A program made the position numbers and the translations under genes. From positions 868,001 to 932,000 of the forward strand of contig NW_024037068.1 of assembly GCF_015706575.1 (NCBI RefSeq): 64,000 nucleotides of DNA. The letters run 5' to 3'. This document shows positions 22,501-37,500 of this stretch, piece after piece. Under the pieces are notes generated by a model. It saw only the letters and a list, made by a program, of their open reading frames with translations, was not told the DNA's origin and did no database searches. Positions within the stretch are counted from its first letter, which is position 1, and the number at the start of each line of letters is the position of its first letter. The stretch is from Patiria miniata (taxonomy: Eukaryota; Echinodermata; Asteroidea; Valvatida; Asterinidae).

Positions 22501-25500
22501 CACTGCTTCTGCACAGTGCCCACTAGCACTAATGATGAACGCTTCTTTTTCATGCAAGATTGCATTTCAGGTTCATCTTGGATTTGTACATAGACTCTGA
22601 CAGTTTTGCCTAAAATTGGCTAACAATTTGAGGGGGAAAATAACCTGAAATCAGGCAATTGCAGGACTGACATCCCTGAGATACAAACCTTATCTTGAGT
22701 GTCCAGTTCACAGCCAGCCTCAATGAGAATCTTGGAATTAGTTCTGTTGATGTCTTTCTCGGCGGCTATGAAAAGTGGCGTAGCTCCATCCTGATCAACA
22801 ATTAAAAAGAGAAAAAAATAAATAAATACAACATAGCTTTAGCGGCATACATTTCATAAAACGACCCATTATCACTTCCCTACTGAGCACGAGCCATGTG
22901 CACTAAATGTACATACATAGTTTCTGGCAAGGAACCCACCCACAATGCTTTGCATTTTCTTTAAAATGTTTTTTAATAAGGGAACAGGTAGCTACAAGCA
23001 GCACCCTTGTACAGGGTGGTAGGGGTGACCAACTAAAATTATCCCAAAAACCTGTTTAAATCTTGAAATTCCTGGACTTACATCTGCCTGAATTTGAACG
23101 GTGGCACCAGCTTTAATAAGCAGCTTCAGGCCCTGTGGATTGGCTTTAGATGCATTGAAGATTGGCGTCATTCCATTCTGAACACGGGAAACAAGACCGA
23201 GTCTTCAGCAATTTGATCATTGGGAAACAGAAATAGGAGAGACACTGCCTTGTCATAAGCTTGTGTTGGTAAATCTGCTAAGTGATCTGCTAAGGGCTAT
23301 CATTTGTTCAGCACAACCATCGTAAATGTTTTCAGGAGAAATATAGGAGCATCTTGAATGTGCACTATTGGGATCTCAAATGCATTTCTGAATAATAATA
23401 ATAGTTGGAAAGATTGCCAAGAAGTAGAATATAAATGTTCACACAACCATGACAACTATAGCTTCAAATATCCGTTTTTTTTATACTGCAGATGAATTTT
23501 GGGATGTGAACTTTTGGTTCTGGGTCATTACATAGATTAGGGGTCAAAAGTTTAGACTTTTTTGTGTCCCTGTTAAACCTTGCATTCAAACTGACTTCAG
23601 AGTAAACTGTCTCATTTCCTTGGCAGGTAATTTGCTTTACATAATCACTCTTGGAGATCAAATGCATTAAAGAGTGTATTGTGGAGTACTGTGGCCTCGT
23701 GGTTAAGGGCACTGATTCGTGGTCTGCGGGTAAAGCTGCAGGTTGTGGGTTTGAATCCTGGCGGGGTCATGGTGCGTGTGCCCTTGGGCAAGGCACTTTG
23801 TCACTCATTGCTTCTCTCCACCAAGGAGTGAATGGGTACCTGTGAGGGCAGAGATGGTTATTGTGATTGAATTAGATTCCTTGCGCTTAACAGGCTGCAT
23901 CGAGCTGTATACTCCCCAGGGAGCTGAGATGGTATTTGGAATATTTCATGTGCCCAATGAGCAGGGGTAATAATGATGTAGCGCCTTGAGCACCAAACCT
24001 GGTGGATACGTGCGCTTTATAAATATCCACTATTATTATTACTATTATCATCACAAACACATAAAATATCATCAGATGTAAACAGGGTCAAAAAGAAAAC
24101 TGGACCCTAAATTTGTGGAATGAGTGAACCACATTGAAAATCAACCACATATTTCTATTAATTTGTTTGAAATTGGCGTGAAAACCTCTGTGTGTTGTCA
24201 TTTATTAAATGCTTCATCTGTCTTGTGTTGACAATTTGCCTCAAACTTCAAGGCTTTTTTTAGTGCAGGACGTACAAGTGGGCAAGGCAAAAAAAAACAA
24301 AACCAAAAACAAACCCTGCTATGTTAGATGTAAACAAAAAGGGTTTTGCAACTTTTCCCCCACAAATGTTCATTTTATGGATTGTCTGTGTCCTAAACTT
24401 GCAGAGAACAATAGGGCTCTTTCAATGACAGCCATTTCTGTAGGAGAACTGCAACTGCTTATTTTTACGCAATCAAGCACGCATTGCGCAGTGTGGACAA
24501 ATGTTCCAAACATGCGTGCTTGTTTCTCGAAATGTGTTCAAAATACGACGCAGCTGATGCGCGTTATGGAAGTTGACGCTCAAAATGCTGATGCACGTGG
24601 CTGGTCTGTAGGAAATGACGTCATTTGAACGAGACCTATTTGAAGCCTTTAACCTGTTAACAATTGTTGCACTTGTTTAACTGCAGAATGTTTGTGCAAC
24701 CTTTTGATCGCTGTAAGCCTTCCTGCCAGAAATGAGATTTAAAGGTTGCAGTTCTCTGTTGCGAGGCGCACAGGCCCTACACATGTTTCACGTACATTAC
24801 AGTGTCCAATACATGATTTTCAATACATTTTGGTGGTCTCTGGATGAAAGCAAACCTTTAGTCATGACAGATGACAACTCACAATCGTTTTGGCTTCCAC
24901 ATCTGCTCCTTTGGCGATCAGCAACTTCATGGCAGCAGGGTGTTTCATATTGGCTGCTGAGTGCAGAGGCGTCCAGCCATGCTGTGAAGGGGGAATCATC
25001 AACACCATTTTTTGATCAAATTCTAATGTAGATGATTAGTTTCAGCTGTTTAGGCAAGTCAGCTGAAACAGCTCTTGTAAGATTCCCCCCCCCCCCCCGC
25101 AAATTTCTCAATTTCTCATTCCTGGAATGCTTCCAATTGGGATACAAAACGTCTTTTAAACAAAATGATGTTAATTGGAAAGAAAATTTAAAAGTAGGAT
25201 ATAAATGTCCACACAACCATTGTGTTATTCATGTTATTCGCGTTCTTGTGTTATTCATGGGAGAACATGAGAGAACAAATTTTGGGCATCAAAATTTTGA
25301 CTAAAAAATCGAGCTGTTGAGTACTAGTTGTAAATCCTTGCGAACGATGCATCGCATTCTGCGGACGTGCGAGGGACAACATTTGTGTATTGGTGCTCTG
25401 TGTATTATGTGACAAAAACACAACGTAAACTGAACATTGAATGGACATGTATGGAAATGTGTATGCCACAAATGTCCGCCGCGTCCGATGTATACAACCT

Positions 25501-28500
25501 GGGTTTTGTCATCTTTTTTTTGGAACGGTAAGACATTAGGTTAGTTTCCTTTCAAGCAGACCTTTGAAATAGGACAATCCACAACCTATTTTGAGGGGGA
25601 TTTCAGGCCGTAATAAGCTCCGTGCGCCAACGAAAGAGGGCGCCCTTTTACCTAACAACGTTCCTTGTGTGTGACGCACGTGCGCCAGGGGATTTGTACT
25701 ATGTACACGCAGTGGTACGGCCACGCGTCGCGGCAAAATTGCAGTCAGGCAAGATGGCGTCGGTCGGTCACCCCAAACTGTACTTTGTTTGCCGGTGAGG
25801 GGGTACTTGTGAACGGAGCAGATACCCCTTTAAAGTCTCAGCATATGGACCGATCCAGTAAGCACCACCCCATGGTGTTCCGACCAATCACAGCCGTGAT
25901 TTATGTCCGACATGCGTGCACAAAAAGTCCGACATGCGTGCACGCTCGTATGTTGCGCGCGGCAGGAAAATGCAGTGTGGCATTGGAGAGGAGCACGTGT
26001 TAATTTGCCCAGTGCGCAGTGGGCGGGGATTACTGGATCGGTCCATTATTGGCTGCCGCTTACCATATTCCTTGCATGGATGTCAGCTCCCCTTTCAATC
26101 AAAATCTTGATGACTTTTGTGCTGTTCATCACGGCTGCCATATGCAGTGGGGTTTCCCCTGTCTAACATTTAAAAGGTATAAAACAGATGTTTGTAAACA
26201 ATTATAAAAATTATAATATAGTGCTTATATAGCGCTTTATACCAAAAGGTCTCAAAGCGCTTCACAATTATTCCCCCTGTTCATCAGGCCATGAGACCAG
26301 TTTCTGCAGCAGCTCAAGATCAGCACAATCTGGTCTCTACCTTCACAGGTACCCATTTATACTCCTGGGTGGAGAGAGGCAATTGTAGTAAAGGGTCTTG
26401 CCCAAGAACACACGCACCATGTTCCCCATCCGGGTTTGAATCCAGGTACCTTGGCAAGTGAGCTAAACACCATAACCATTGCACCACGGCGCTCCACGAA
26501 AAAAACAGAGTATATATATATATAAAAAAAAAAATTACGCTCAAGTCTTAACTTCTTGACTGTCATCCTGTTGCGAAGCAGCTAAAAGCAACCATAATAA
26601 CCATCTCTGCCCTCACAGGTATTAAACCAGTTACCTCTGGGTTGGGAAGAATTTAGTGACTAAAGCCGTGTCTGCACTGGACTTTTTTTTGGACGGTTTT
26701 ACCGAGACGATGGTCAAGTGAAAAATAGTCAAATGTGACCATTGTCTGCACTTGGACACAGGAAATTTTACCCCGTCGCGTGGGCGAAGTAACCGAGCTG
26801 TCACTGGGTCAGTATAATGACTCACCGTACCCAGAAAACAAAATGCTGATCACATTCTTCAGCCCCTGATACACACAGTAGACATGCACATGCCATTTAC
26901 ATGCACAATATAATTGTTACACACGATATGATTTCATCATGACACGCTAAATATTGCTTTTCCCCCAAAAAAGTCCAGTGTGGACAGGGCTAAAGTGTCT
27001 TGCCCAAATACATTCACTAAAACAGGTTTCGAATTCCCCGCTTGACTGGCACTTAATTAAGATCTTAAGTTCAATGCAGCAGACCACGAGGCTTGGAAAG
27101 GAAGGGGGAAAGTTGGGGTTGTTGAGCCAGTCACTCCATTCCACGGGGGAAGAGAAAAAGGGGGGGGGGGTTAAATCCTTTAAACCCAACTTTATCAGCC
27201 GTGGTGGTTACATGTATGCGCTTACCTCACTTGTGTCCCCAAAGTTTGCACCTTTGTCCAAGAGATGTTGAATCGCTTTGTCATTGTCCCCCAAGGCTGC
27301 AAAAAACATTGGAACTTTCCCATTCTGTTGGGAAAAAAACACCCCAACTTAATCAATTCAAATGTTAATCAGGAGTTCTTCAGGATGACGTTACAAACTA
27401 AAATACAAACAATCCTCCATCGTTGTTTCGCATTGGTGGTTACCAAGAAGTTTATGTTTTGAAACAGTTTTTCTTTTGTAACCAACAATTACTGCACCAA
27501 TTGTGTCATCCCTGGGCCAAGGTCAATGTTCTATGTAGTCTTCGTCCAAGACTCGATCTGGATCATAGTTTTTGAGTAAAATCCATTTATCTATTTCGTG
27601 AAAACCTTGTGGAGACTTATTCATCTATAGAAATTACCCTGTGGAGACATATACAATTTTTTGTTCCCTGTTGTGTGCATGTCTCCAGAGGGCACGGTGT
27701 ATCAGATCAAACATGTCAGTGTAACAATAGTTGCTAATAAACACAAACCCCAAATCCATCAATTTCTGAATACAAAGCAAAAGCATGTTGTATATATTCC
27801 CTTGAAAATAAACACAGATTGCTATCCTTGCCACTTACGTTATCTTTGCAGTCGTACTTGGCCCCAGCATCCAGTAGCACTTTGCACACTGCTGCATCAT
27901 CCTTGACTGCATGATGCAGTGCTGTTTTACCATCCTGCATAAAAAAGTCCACTGATATACCAAGTTTGGTCTAAATACTTCAGAATGTTTAAAAAATATC
28001 TGTATATTTTTTATATATTTAGGGTTAATTCACTGTAAATCAAGAAGTCTAGATAAGTCATGTATTGCAAATCTGTACCAGCTTGAGGTGATCCACGAAT
28101 CATGCATTTCGCTTTTTTTTTTCGCAGTCGATCCCTATATGTTTGGTCTTCTCAATTTTTCTGAACCTCTTCATTTTCAGTTCAGGAAATGATTGGCTCC
28201 TGGGTGTATTTGTTTTTAATACACCTCACCCACAGATTCTGTATCTTGATTGGCCGAGAGTGAGTCACATTTTGTTCGCTATTTTTGCTATCTTGCTGTG
28301 CACGACAAAAAGTACTAGACCCATAGCAACCAAAGTACTGTACGATGAGAACCGGGATTGTGTGCAAAAGCATTATGGGTGTGCGCGTTGCGCGTATTAG
28401 TCCCAAGCACGCGCTGTACTACAGAGCTGGGTTTAAACATTTTGTGAAGTGGTAGTTTGGAAAAGTACAAGTAAACTTTCACCTATTTTCGTATTCAATT

Positions 28501-31500
28501 TGAAGTACATTTTAATTGAATTTAGATTCAATTTTTCAGTCATCACTTAACAAGCAGAATCTGTGAGAGAGGTGATAAAAACAAATATTGACTGCTTGAT
28601 CTTGTGGTGTAGTCAAAATAGCCTCCTTCAATGATCTATGGAGCATTCTATTTTCCCTCAGCTTCGCCTCAGGAAAAATTGAATGCGTCATGGATCACCC
28701 CCGCAGGCTAGTTTTACTACATCACGAGATAGAGCAGTCAACATTTGTATACTATGAAACAATAGCATTTTACATCACAAGATAGAGCAGTCAATATATG
28801 TATACTATGAAACAATAGCATTTTACATCAAGAGATAGAGCAGTCAATATTTGTATACTATGAAACAATAGCATTTTACATCAAGAGATAGAGCAGTCAA
28901 TATTTGTATACTATGAAACAATAGCATTTTACATCATGAGATAGAGCAGTCAATATATGTATACTACTATGAAACAATAGCATTTTTCACATTTTTTTCC
29001 ATCATGAGTTACACCTCAATTGACCCCTGCATGGCCTTTGACATTATATTGTCAAAGCAACACATTCAGCAGCCCTAAACCTTTACTCTCAGTAACGTCA
29101 CTGAATGCTCATTCGTTTCTGTCGTAAACAAGTCTTTGTACACAATGACCTCAAATGATCCCTGTTGGCTTATTTGACTGTGTCTTGACCATGTTGTACA
29201 TGTTTAGTATACCTCACACATTTAATTTCATTCTCAAAAGTGGAGCAAGTTCCTTGGAAAATCCATAAGAATCGTTCTTCCCTGGGACTATCAACCAGCT
29301 GGACATGTGTCGGGCACGCATGTGCAAGTTTATAGCTACTTTTACTTCCCTGATGCTTTAGAACTTTGACCAATGAAAGGAGGGCATTTGATTCAAAATG
29401 TGAATGTGGCTTGATATACTCACTTCATCAACAGCATCAATAGAAGCCCCCTTCTCAATGAGATACTGCACTGACTCAACGTTAGAAGATTGGACGGCGC
29501 GATGCAGGGGGGTCGTTCCATCCTATTTAGCAAATGTAAAAAACAAACAGCAGGTTTTATGGGTAAATCGCTGACACCTTAAAAAGAGATATGCTATTTG
29601 GGGTTCGCGGCTAGTTGGAACTGCAATAATCCAGTTCTCGCAAGACAGACTGGTCATCAAAACTGATTTGGGGGATAAGGCCATGTAGTGCCCTATCTAG
29701 CTTCACAGTCGATCACATTTCACTCTCAAGCATAATCATAAACACTTGCAGGGTTCAACTAGTTGGAACTGCAATCATCCAGTTCTTGCAAGATAGACTG
29801 GTTCCGGCCCCCTTATCAGAACTGATTTGGGGGTTTAGGCCATGTAGTGCCCTATCTAGCTGTTCTTATACACAGAGCAGTCACAGTCGACATGTCACTC
29901 TCAAGTATAATAATAAACAATTGCAGGGTTTCTTGGCCTACCTCTGAGTGAACGTTGACATTAGCACCAGCCTCAATAAGCAGCTTTAAGCACTCAACAC
30001 TGGCATGGGCTGCAGGGAAGATTGGCGTCATTCCATCCTGTGTGTACACACACAAAAATACTGCAAGTAAAACTTGCGCGATCCCCCTGGCATCCTGGCA
30101 GTTTGTATACATGCACAGGCAGTTAGTAAGGACAATTTTCAGTGACGGCCTTGATTGTCCACCCGGCAGGTATCAGAGTTCTCAGTTGAATGGGGAGTTT
30201 GGGTTGAATGGGGAGTTTGGGTGAGACACGGGACTCCGTGCAGCCTAATGTCAGTGAGTCTTGGTATGTTCCCCTTGCCACTGCAGCATGTGGAGTCATT
30301 AACAGTAGACCTACTACTGACACATATTAGAGTCATTAGTAGTACTGAGCTGAGCTCTCCAGAGAACTTGTAAATATCCATATTGGAAAGAATTTTTTGT
30401 GACATCGGCCTTCTCACCACAGACCACTTTTCAAGTTTAGTTGAGATTGATGACAGAACTTACAGTGAAAAAAACAAAATGGAGCACACACACAGACACA
30501 CAGAAGGAATATACGATTGCAAAATCCCCCTGTCTGGCTTGAAAGCCAGGGGGATAAAAAACAAGACAAAACTTTAATCCTCATTTTTGAAATGGCTTCT
30601 ACCTGTTTGTTACAAAGTCACGACCAAATTTATTTATTGGAAGAAAGTAAGTATCAAGGAGGCCCCTATTGGCCTTATTCACAATTTGGCCATTATAATA
30701 TTGAGAGTGAGGTAAAATCTTCACTTTTTGGAACTTGTGTAGAGAAATGAAAGCAATGACATTACAAATTAATACCAGTCTGCTCTGATGAATAATTTAA
30801 AATTTGTGATTAAACATACCCTAATGTTTTAAGCCACATGAAAAAAAATTGAAAGTGAGGCAAGAATGAATAAATAGTCTGGCACCATCCAATTCAACAG
30901 TTCACAATTTATTAAACGCATTCAGGGAACACAACAAAAATGGGTTCCCTGTTAATGCGGTCCATGCATGGTAGGTGCAGAGACCTTCATCGTAAAGTCT
31001 CATCAATTCCGGAGTTCAAAAGCCTTTTTTAAAAGTCATGAAATAAAGGAAAAAAGTCCTGACAAATCTTATCCCTGTATGGAGAAATTTACTCACGGTC
31101 ATTTTGGCCTCGATATCAGCTCCTTTAGCCAGCAGTATCTTTGTGGCTTCGGGATGTTCAATGGCCGCGTAATGAAGAGGGGACAACCCATCCTGTGAGG
31201 GAGTAAAAAGGTCCACAAAATGCTTATTGTTCCACGTCACCTAGCCTTTGGTCAAGGCGCACAGACACGTGACGCTTCCTGGATGCTTACACAAAAAAAT
31301 CTAGCACGAGCACGTCAAAATTTAGTTTAAGTTTAGTGTCATGGCCTTGCGGTTAAGAGCACTGGTCTCATGATCTGGTGTTTCAGGGGCAACAGCGGCG
31401 TGGGTCCAGCCGATGTCTGGACACTTGTGCCCTTAAGCAAGGCAATTACCATTATTGCTTCATCCTTCGGATGGCACATAAAGCCATAGGTCCCATGTGT

Positions 31501-34500
31501 TGTGTAATGCAATGCATGTAAAAGAACCCAGTGACATTTATCGCTAAGAGAGGGGGTTTGCCTGGGTGTTTCTGGCAAGTGCGTTTATCCTCATACATAT
31601 GAGGCTTCACTTTCAAGGAAGGAAAGAAGGAAGGAGCCGAAAGCACCTTTACCATCTCGTGGAAAATGCTACTTTTTTTTTTTTTTTACATTTATCTACC
31701 AGTTTAATAGAGAAATTTCTCGTGCATAATGCATTATATGTTGTGAATACTAACCAAAAATGTAGAATTACTATAAAAGAAATATCGAAAGAAATATCAC
31801 AAGAAATATTGGAGCAAAGCAAGGTGGCGACTTCAACAGCGACAGTATCATTGAAGGTTGGTCCAGAAAAGCTTAGATTCTGAACATATCTCGCAAAATT
31901 CGGGGGAAATTTCAACCTTAACAACGCCATGCAATCAAAGGCATGTTGGAAGGTAAAGATATCAGGCTCACAGCACAACGGCTGTTTGATGTCGCATTAT
32001 GAGCGGTCCTCAAAAAGGCAAAGCCGAGTGGAGAATGCATGGACCTCGCTCACAGTGCCTCATCAATCAGCCGTCGTCTGGCGCGCGTGGTGTCGCTGGT
32101 AACCGCAAACCACCATTAGATTGGTTCATCCCTAATTCCCTAGTTCCTTTTACTAGGAACTGGACCAAGTCCATCACAATCCATCAATCACTGTACTTCC
32201 AATACAAAACTGTACATTCATGACATAATGGAATCCACCACTGACACACTGGTTGACATTCATGGACTTGCTACACATGGCTTTTAATACAATAGCAGTA
32301 CAGCAAGCTAGAGGTAAAATCGATCCAATACCCCTAGCCAGTACTGCTTCAGGTTATTTGGCCCAAGTCCATCATACTCCATCAATATTTAGTCACGCCA
32401 GGCCTCCTCCACCAAAATGGGGGGATGGATTTTGATGGAGTTGGGGTGGTTAGGGTTAAAGACAAAACAGCCCTCCATGAAATTAGCCCCAGGAACGTGG
32501 AAACGGCTTACCTGATTTTTTGCCTGGAGGTCAGCTCCTTTATCAATCAATAATTCAATGGCTTTTGTGCTGTTCTTCATGGCTGCACAATGCAGTGGAC
32601 TGTTCCCCTTCTGCAATTTCAAAATATACAAAATATGTAGGTCAGAGCTCCGAAGTCTTTCCAAAATGAAAAATAAATTCTACGTCCCGAGCAGGAGTGA
32701 ACTTTGTCAATGATCGTCAGAGAAATTGCTGACTAAAGGCCCCCCCAAAAAAGTCTCCGGTTTCTGGTATAGAGCTTGCCCCAAAAGAGGTGTGGCGATG
32801 CAAATTTGTTGTTTTCCCCCTACTTTTTTCCCTTCAAATGTCCGCTGATGTTGCAGATGATGCTTCGATCTCCTTAAAACTCTAAAAAATATCCTTCAGA
32901 GCGGAGCTTGAGGTGACCTCAGTTAGGCCATTAGGCTTGAGAATTCTGCACCCACTTATGATCTCGACTGACAAGAACATTCTTCAGATAGTCAAAGACA
33001 AAAATCAGAGAAAAGGCGACGTCAGACCATACAGTGACTTTGACATCGTGCATAAGCTGCCAGGCTGGTCATTAGTCTGCTCCCTTACATATTGCGCTTA
33101 TTAAAAAGCGTTTTCAGGTTGTAGATACACGACCATTGCTTCCAGATGCACAATTACAAAATTACAACACAAGCTGCAAATGGTGCCCGACTTAATTTAG
33201 TGCAAAATATATGGGAGCCCAGAGATATATACTCGATCATAACCCCATCTAAAAACACGTTAAAATTGTGCAGAAGCTGGATTCCAGTCAAACCAGTGAG
33301 TTTGGCGATTTTGAGACATCATCTTACATTGAAATTTGTTTTTTCCTTATTTTGCCGACGCACATGGCTATGGCGCACTGACAAGAAACCGGAGACTTTT
33401 TTTGGTCTAATGGTCAAGAAAGCAAATTCCAAACGAATCTGATGTAATTGGACTATCACTTTTTTTGTGAAATGTGTTAACTTTATCATGAATTTGCAGG
33501 ACGGAATGCTTCACAAACCGTCTCCATATTCGCTTTGACACTGACCTTAAGAATATCTCAAAACTCTTCGAAAGTTTGGTCAAATGCAAGTACTTCCAAA
33601 ACGGAATCAAGGAGCATGCTTCCCACAAATATTTGGAAAGCAAGATGACATTCTGCTTCTGACATTCTGGCCCCTCTTTTGATTATTTTTTTGGTTTGGC
33701 TGGAGAGGATCTTTACCTGAGTGACCTCATCAAGGCGTGCGCCTTTGTCCAAGAGATGTTGAATGGCCTCCACATTATCTCCCACAGCTGCCAAAATCAT
33801 GGGAACATTCCCATCCTAACACAACACAAACACACTTGTAATCAAGCTATTCAATGTCATCACATGTTAATCACAAGTCATCACATGGGAATAATCACAA
33901 GTCTCTGATAATTAAGTACTGAACCCTTACTTTCAGAATCCATTTAATCACTCTGATTTTCAGAGGAATCAAGCCCCATGTCAAATAAATTGGGGGGAGT
34001 CAGGTTGGCGTAGCGGTACTTTCCTCGCCTTGCACCGCTGTGACCTGGGTTCAAATTCTGCCTGGGCCAATATGTGGATTGGGTTTTTGGTTCCTGCCTG
34101 ATTCCATGGGTTTTCCCGGGAATATTCTTCTGGGGTTTTCCTCCCACCTCTAAAACTGTAATTTACTTTCAATGCCTTCCCCCTACAGGTTTCTGCAGGC
34201 TTGCGAGTTACAGTGCCGTGGACACTTTTGAGCATAATTAGAAATAAATAACAATAAAAAATTGGATTAGACTCTACCGTCCTTTATTGTCAATTCTGCA
34301 AAATCCTTGATTCTACAAAATCCTTAACCTTCAGTTACTGTTAAGTCTCAAGTGAATTACGTCACGTTACGCAAAAGACCTGCGACATTCAAACAATTAT
34401 TTGTCACTCTTTATTCCCTGTTGCTATGGACACGAGATCTGAATTTTCTTGGGACAGTCTTGATGTACATGTATAATGATAGAACTTACGTCATCTTTGC

Positions 34501-37500
34501 AGTCATACTTGGCCCCAGCATCCAGTAGTGCTTTGCAGACTGGTGCATTTGACCTGGCTGCATAGTGTAATGCCGTGCTGCCTGTCTAAATTTGTGATAA
34601 GTCCACAGAAACCAGAAATTTCAGTCTGGAGAATCTCTGAGAATCTCTTAATGTACATCCGCCCATTTGAGTGGGATCTGAACCGCTCATACACTGCATA
34701 CACCTTACCAAAAAGAGCTTGAATTCAGAAATGAATTGCCATTTTGCAGTAGAGTGGGGAAAAGCCACATTTGAGGTTTTTTTTTTTTTTTTAAAGAAAC
34801 TCAATCTACAGGGTGAGTAAAAAAAACAACGAAACCCAAATGTCAGGACTATTGCTTTAGTGAAGTTCTGTAGCACTTTCAAAATCTAGGCTATGAAAGC
34901 CCAATTCATAAGCTTTCCTTTAGTACAAGAATCAATCAAATCACTTATGTACTTTTCAAGTTACGGAATTTTAAACATGTTTTACACAACCACCATTATA
35001 AAGTACTGTCCACGGATCACAAAAAAAGTGTGCGTTCTTCCAGCAAACGAAAACAATTCACAAACATCCTTATGTGATTTGTTTTCGTTTTGCTGAAAGA
35101 ACACTTGCCTTTTTGTGATTCGTGGACAGAACTTTATAACGGTGGTTGCGTTTAAAATTTTGTAAGTTGATGTGAATGTGAATGATTCTTGAACAAAAAG
35201 AAAGTTTATGAACTGGGCTTTCATATCCTAGATTTTGAAAGTGCTACATGTAGAACTTCACTTAAAAAATAGTCCTGACATTTGAGTTGCATTTTTTCTT
35301 TACTCACCCTGTATAAGTCCTGTTTTATCTTTCTTTGGTTTTTTGGTTCTGTCAAACATCTCTAAAATCTATTTCATCCCGTCTATGACACAACTGCCGG
35401 ATATTTAAATGCTGTTTTCTAAAGAATCAGTTTACAACTTGAAGTGAGATAGTAGTCTATATAACCGTTCCTGAACTCAGTATCCCTTACAATTGTTGTA
35501 TACCATTGGAAAGCTGCAGTTCTGCAGAATTCTGATCTAAATATCTCAATTCTTAACCACTTAAGGACGGGTTTAGTTTTGCCGAAAAATTTCGAAAATT
35601 GTTAACAGCAAAATTGTCAATGGCAAAATTTTCGACGGCAAAATTTTCCAGCCAACTTCTGATACACAGCCAAACGCCACAAATATTGATTCCCAAGAGT
35701 GATTTTAACAGTATCAAGTGGCGGCCAAAACATGCTCGTTACCACATATAATTCATCTGGTAACAAGCATATTGACGGCCAATTTGAAAAAGAAATTAAA
35801 AGTAATAACACCCCAAAAATTGCCACCGCTCACACTGCAAAGCTATCACACATTTTCCAACTCTAGATGTGCATACCTTGCCAAAAATCGCTATGAGCAT
35901 TGCTCCATCGATCAATTGATACCGGTGGCCCAATTTTTGGACCAAAACTGATAGCCTAAGCGTTTAGTTTGGTGCAGGTTCTTTCTGTACATACGTACAT
36001 GATCTGTGGCTTCCACGTCAGCTCCAGCTTTGAGCAAAGCTTGGCAATAGCTGACATCCACTCCGGGGTCCGTGACCTCATGCAGAGGAGAACCCCCGGT
36101 TGACTGCAGGAAAAAATAAAACCCAAATAAAATTATCCCTTCACGTGCACAAATGTGAAATATTCAGTGTTTGTTTTATACAGGGTGTGTAAAAACAAGG
36201 CCCCAAAAATATTTCATCATATTTAAAAAAAAAAGAGGCACCAAAAATAATGACTGGAAAGCTAACTTCATAAACTACTTTTAGATGAAAAAATTACTAA
36301 AATTGCTCAATCCCTTCAAAGAATATCACCATTTAAATGCAATGAACCTAAAACCTGTTTCGTCCCCCCCCCCCATTATTGTGTGTTCTGACTGTTTGGA
36401 ACAACAAGAATATGAAACAGAAATCTTGTTTCAGCAACTGTCAACAGCTGTAGTACACAATATCTTTATTAACAACCGTGCTTAGGCACACGGTATGATT
36501 TATAACAGCAACTTTTTTAAAAGGCGGTCCTTCAAAAGGACTTTGTTTGATATTTTTAACTTTTAAACCGAGGTTTTATAGCTGGTAATGTTTGAAGACA
36601 ATTTTTACGAAGATTCTTGAAACTGCATTTTTCCAGTGCAGTAATTGCAACATTTCCATAGCAACTTATTTTTTTTTGGATAAAATACATGCCACTCACG
36701 TTGAACTGTACATTGACATTTGCTCCCGCATCGATGAGTACCTGACAGCACTGCGGAGCCTTTGAGGCAGCAACAAGTATCGCTGTTTCTGCCTCCTCAC
36801 TCTAAAAAGATTACGACAGAACAAACTCAGGGTTTATAAGGGAAACACCATGTTTAAGACTGGTTGGAGTATGGATAATGACCCGAAGCAAAGGTAATTA
36901 TCAGCATCCAGACTCCAACCAATCTTACACATAGTGTTTAATACCGACCAAGTACATATTTATTCCAATTCATAAATACCATTTCAGTCAAAAAACAAGT
37001 CAGGTGTGTTTACAAACACAAATGCCCCGCAACCGTGACTGTTTCCATGACATAACACCACTCTAACATCAAATTACATGTACCTTGGTCAAATGGAACG
37101 TTCATTGACAGCATTAGTGTCTTCTGTAGGTTTTATATGAATTAATCCCTAATCCCTATGATCTCAGAATAAATACAAGATTTCTATTGTTTTAGCCACT
37201 GTGACCTTGACCCTTGACCTTTCGACCCCCAATGCGATAGGCTCCTTAGGATTGCCAAGGACAATCCACAAACCAAATTTGAAGTTCATATGTAAAGTAT
37301 ATCTCAAGTTATCTCGCTGACAAAATTTCTTTTGTTTTTGCCACTGTGACCTTGACCCTTGACCTTTTGGCCCCAAATGCAAAAGGCTTCTTAGGATTGC
37401 CAAGGACAATCCACAAACCAAATTTGAAGTTCATATGTAAAGTATATCTCAAGTTATCGCGCTGACAAAATTTCTATTGTTTCAGCCACTGTGACCTTGA

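Noticed and set aside
28715-28990. Evenly spaced repeats considered as a CRISPR array
   Set aside because: Units are contiguous with no unique spacers, and the host is an animal; it is a tandem repeat.
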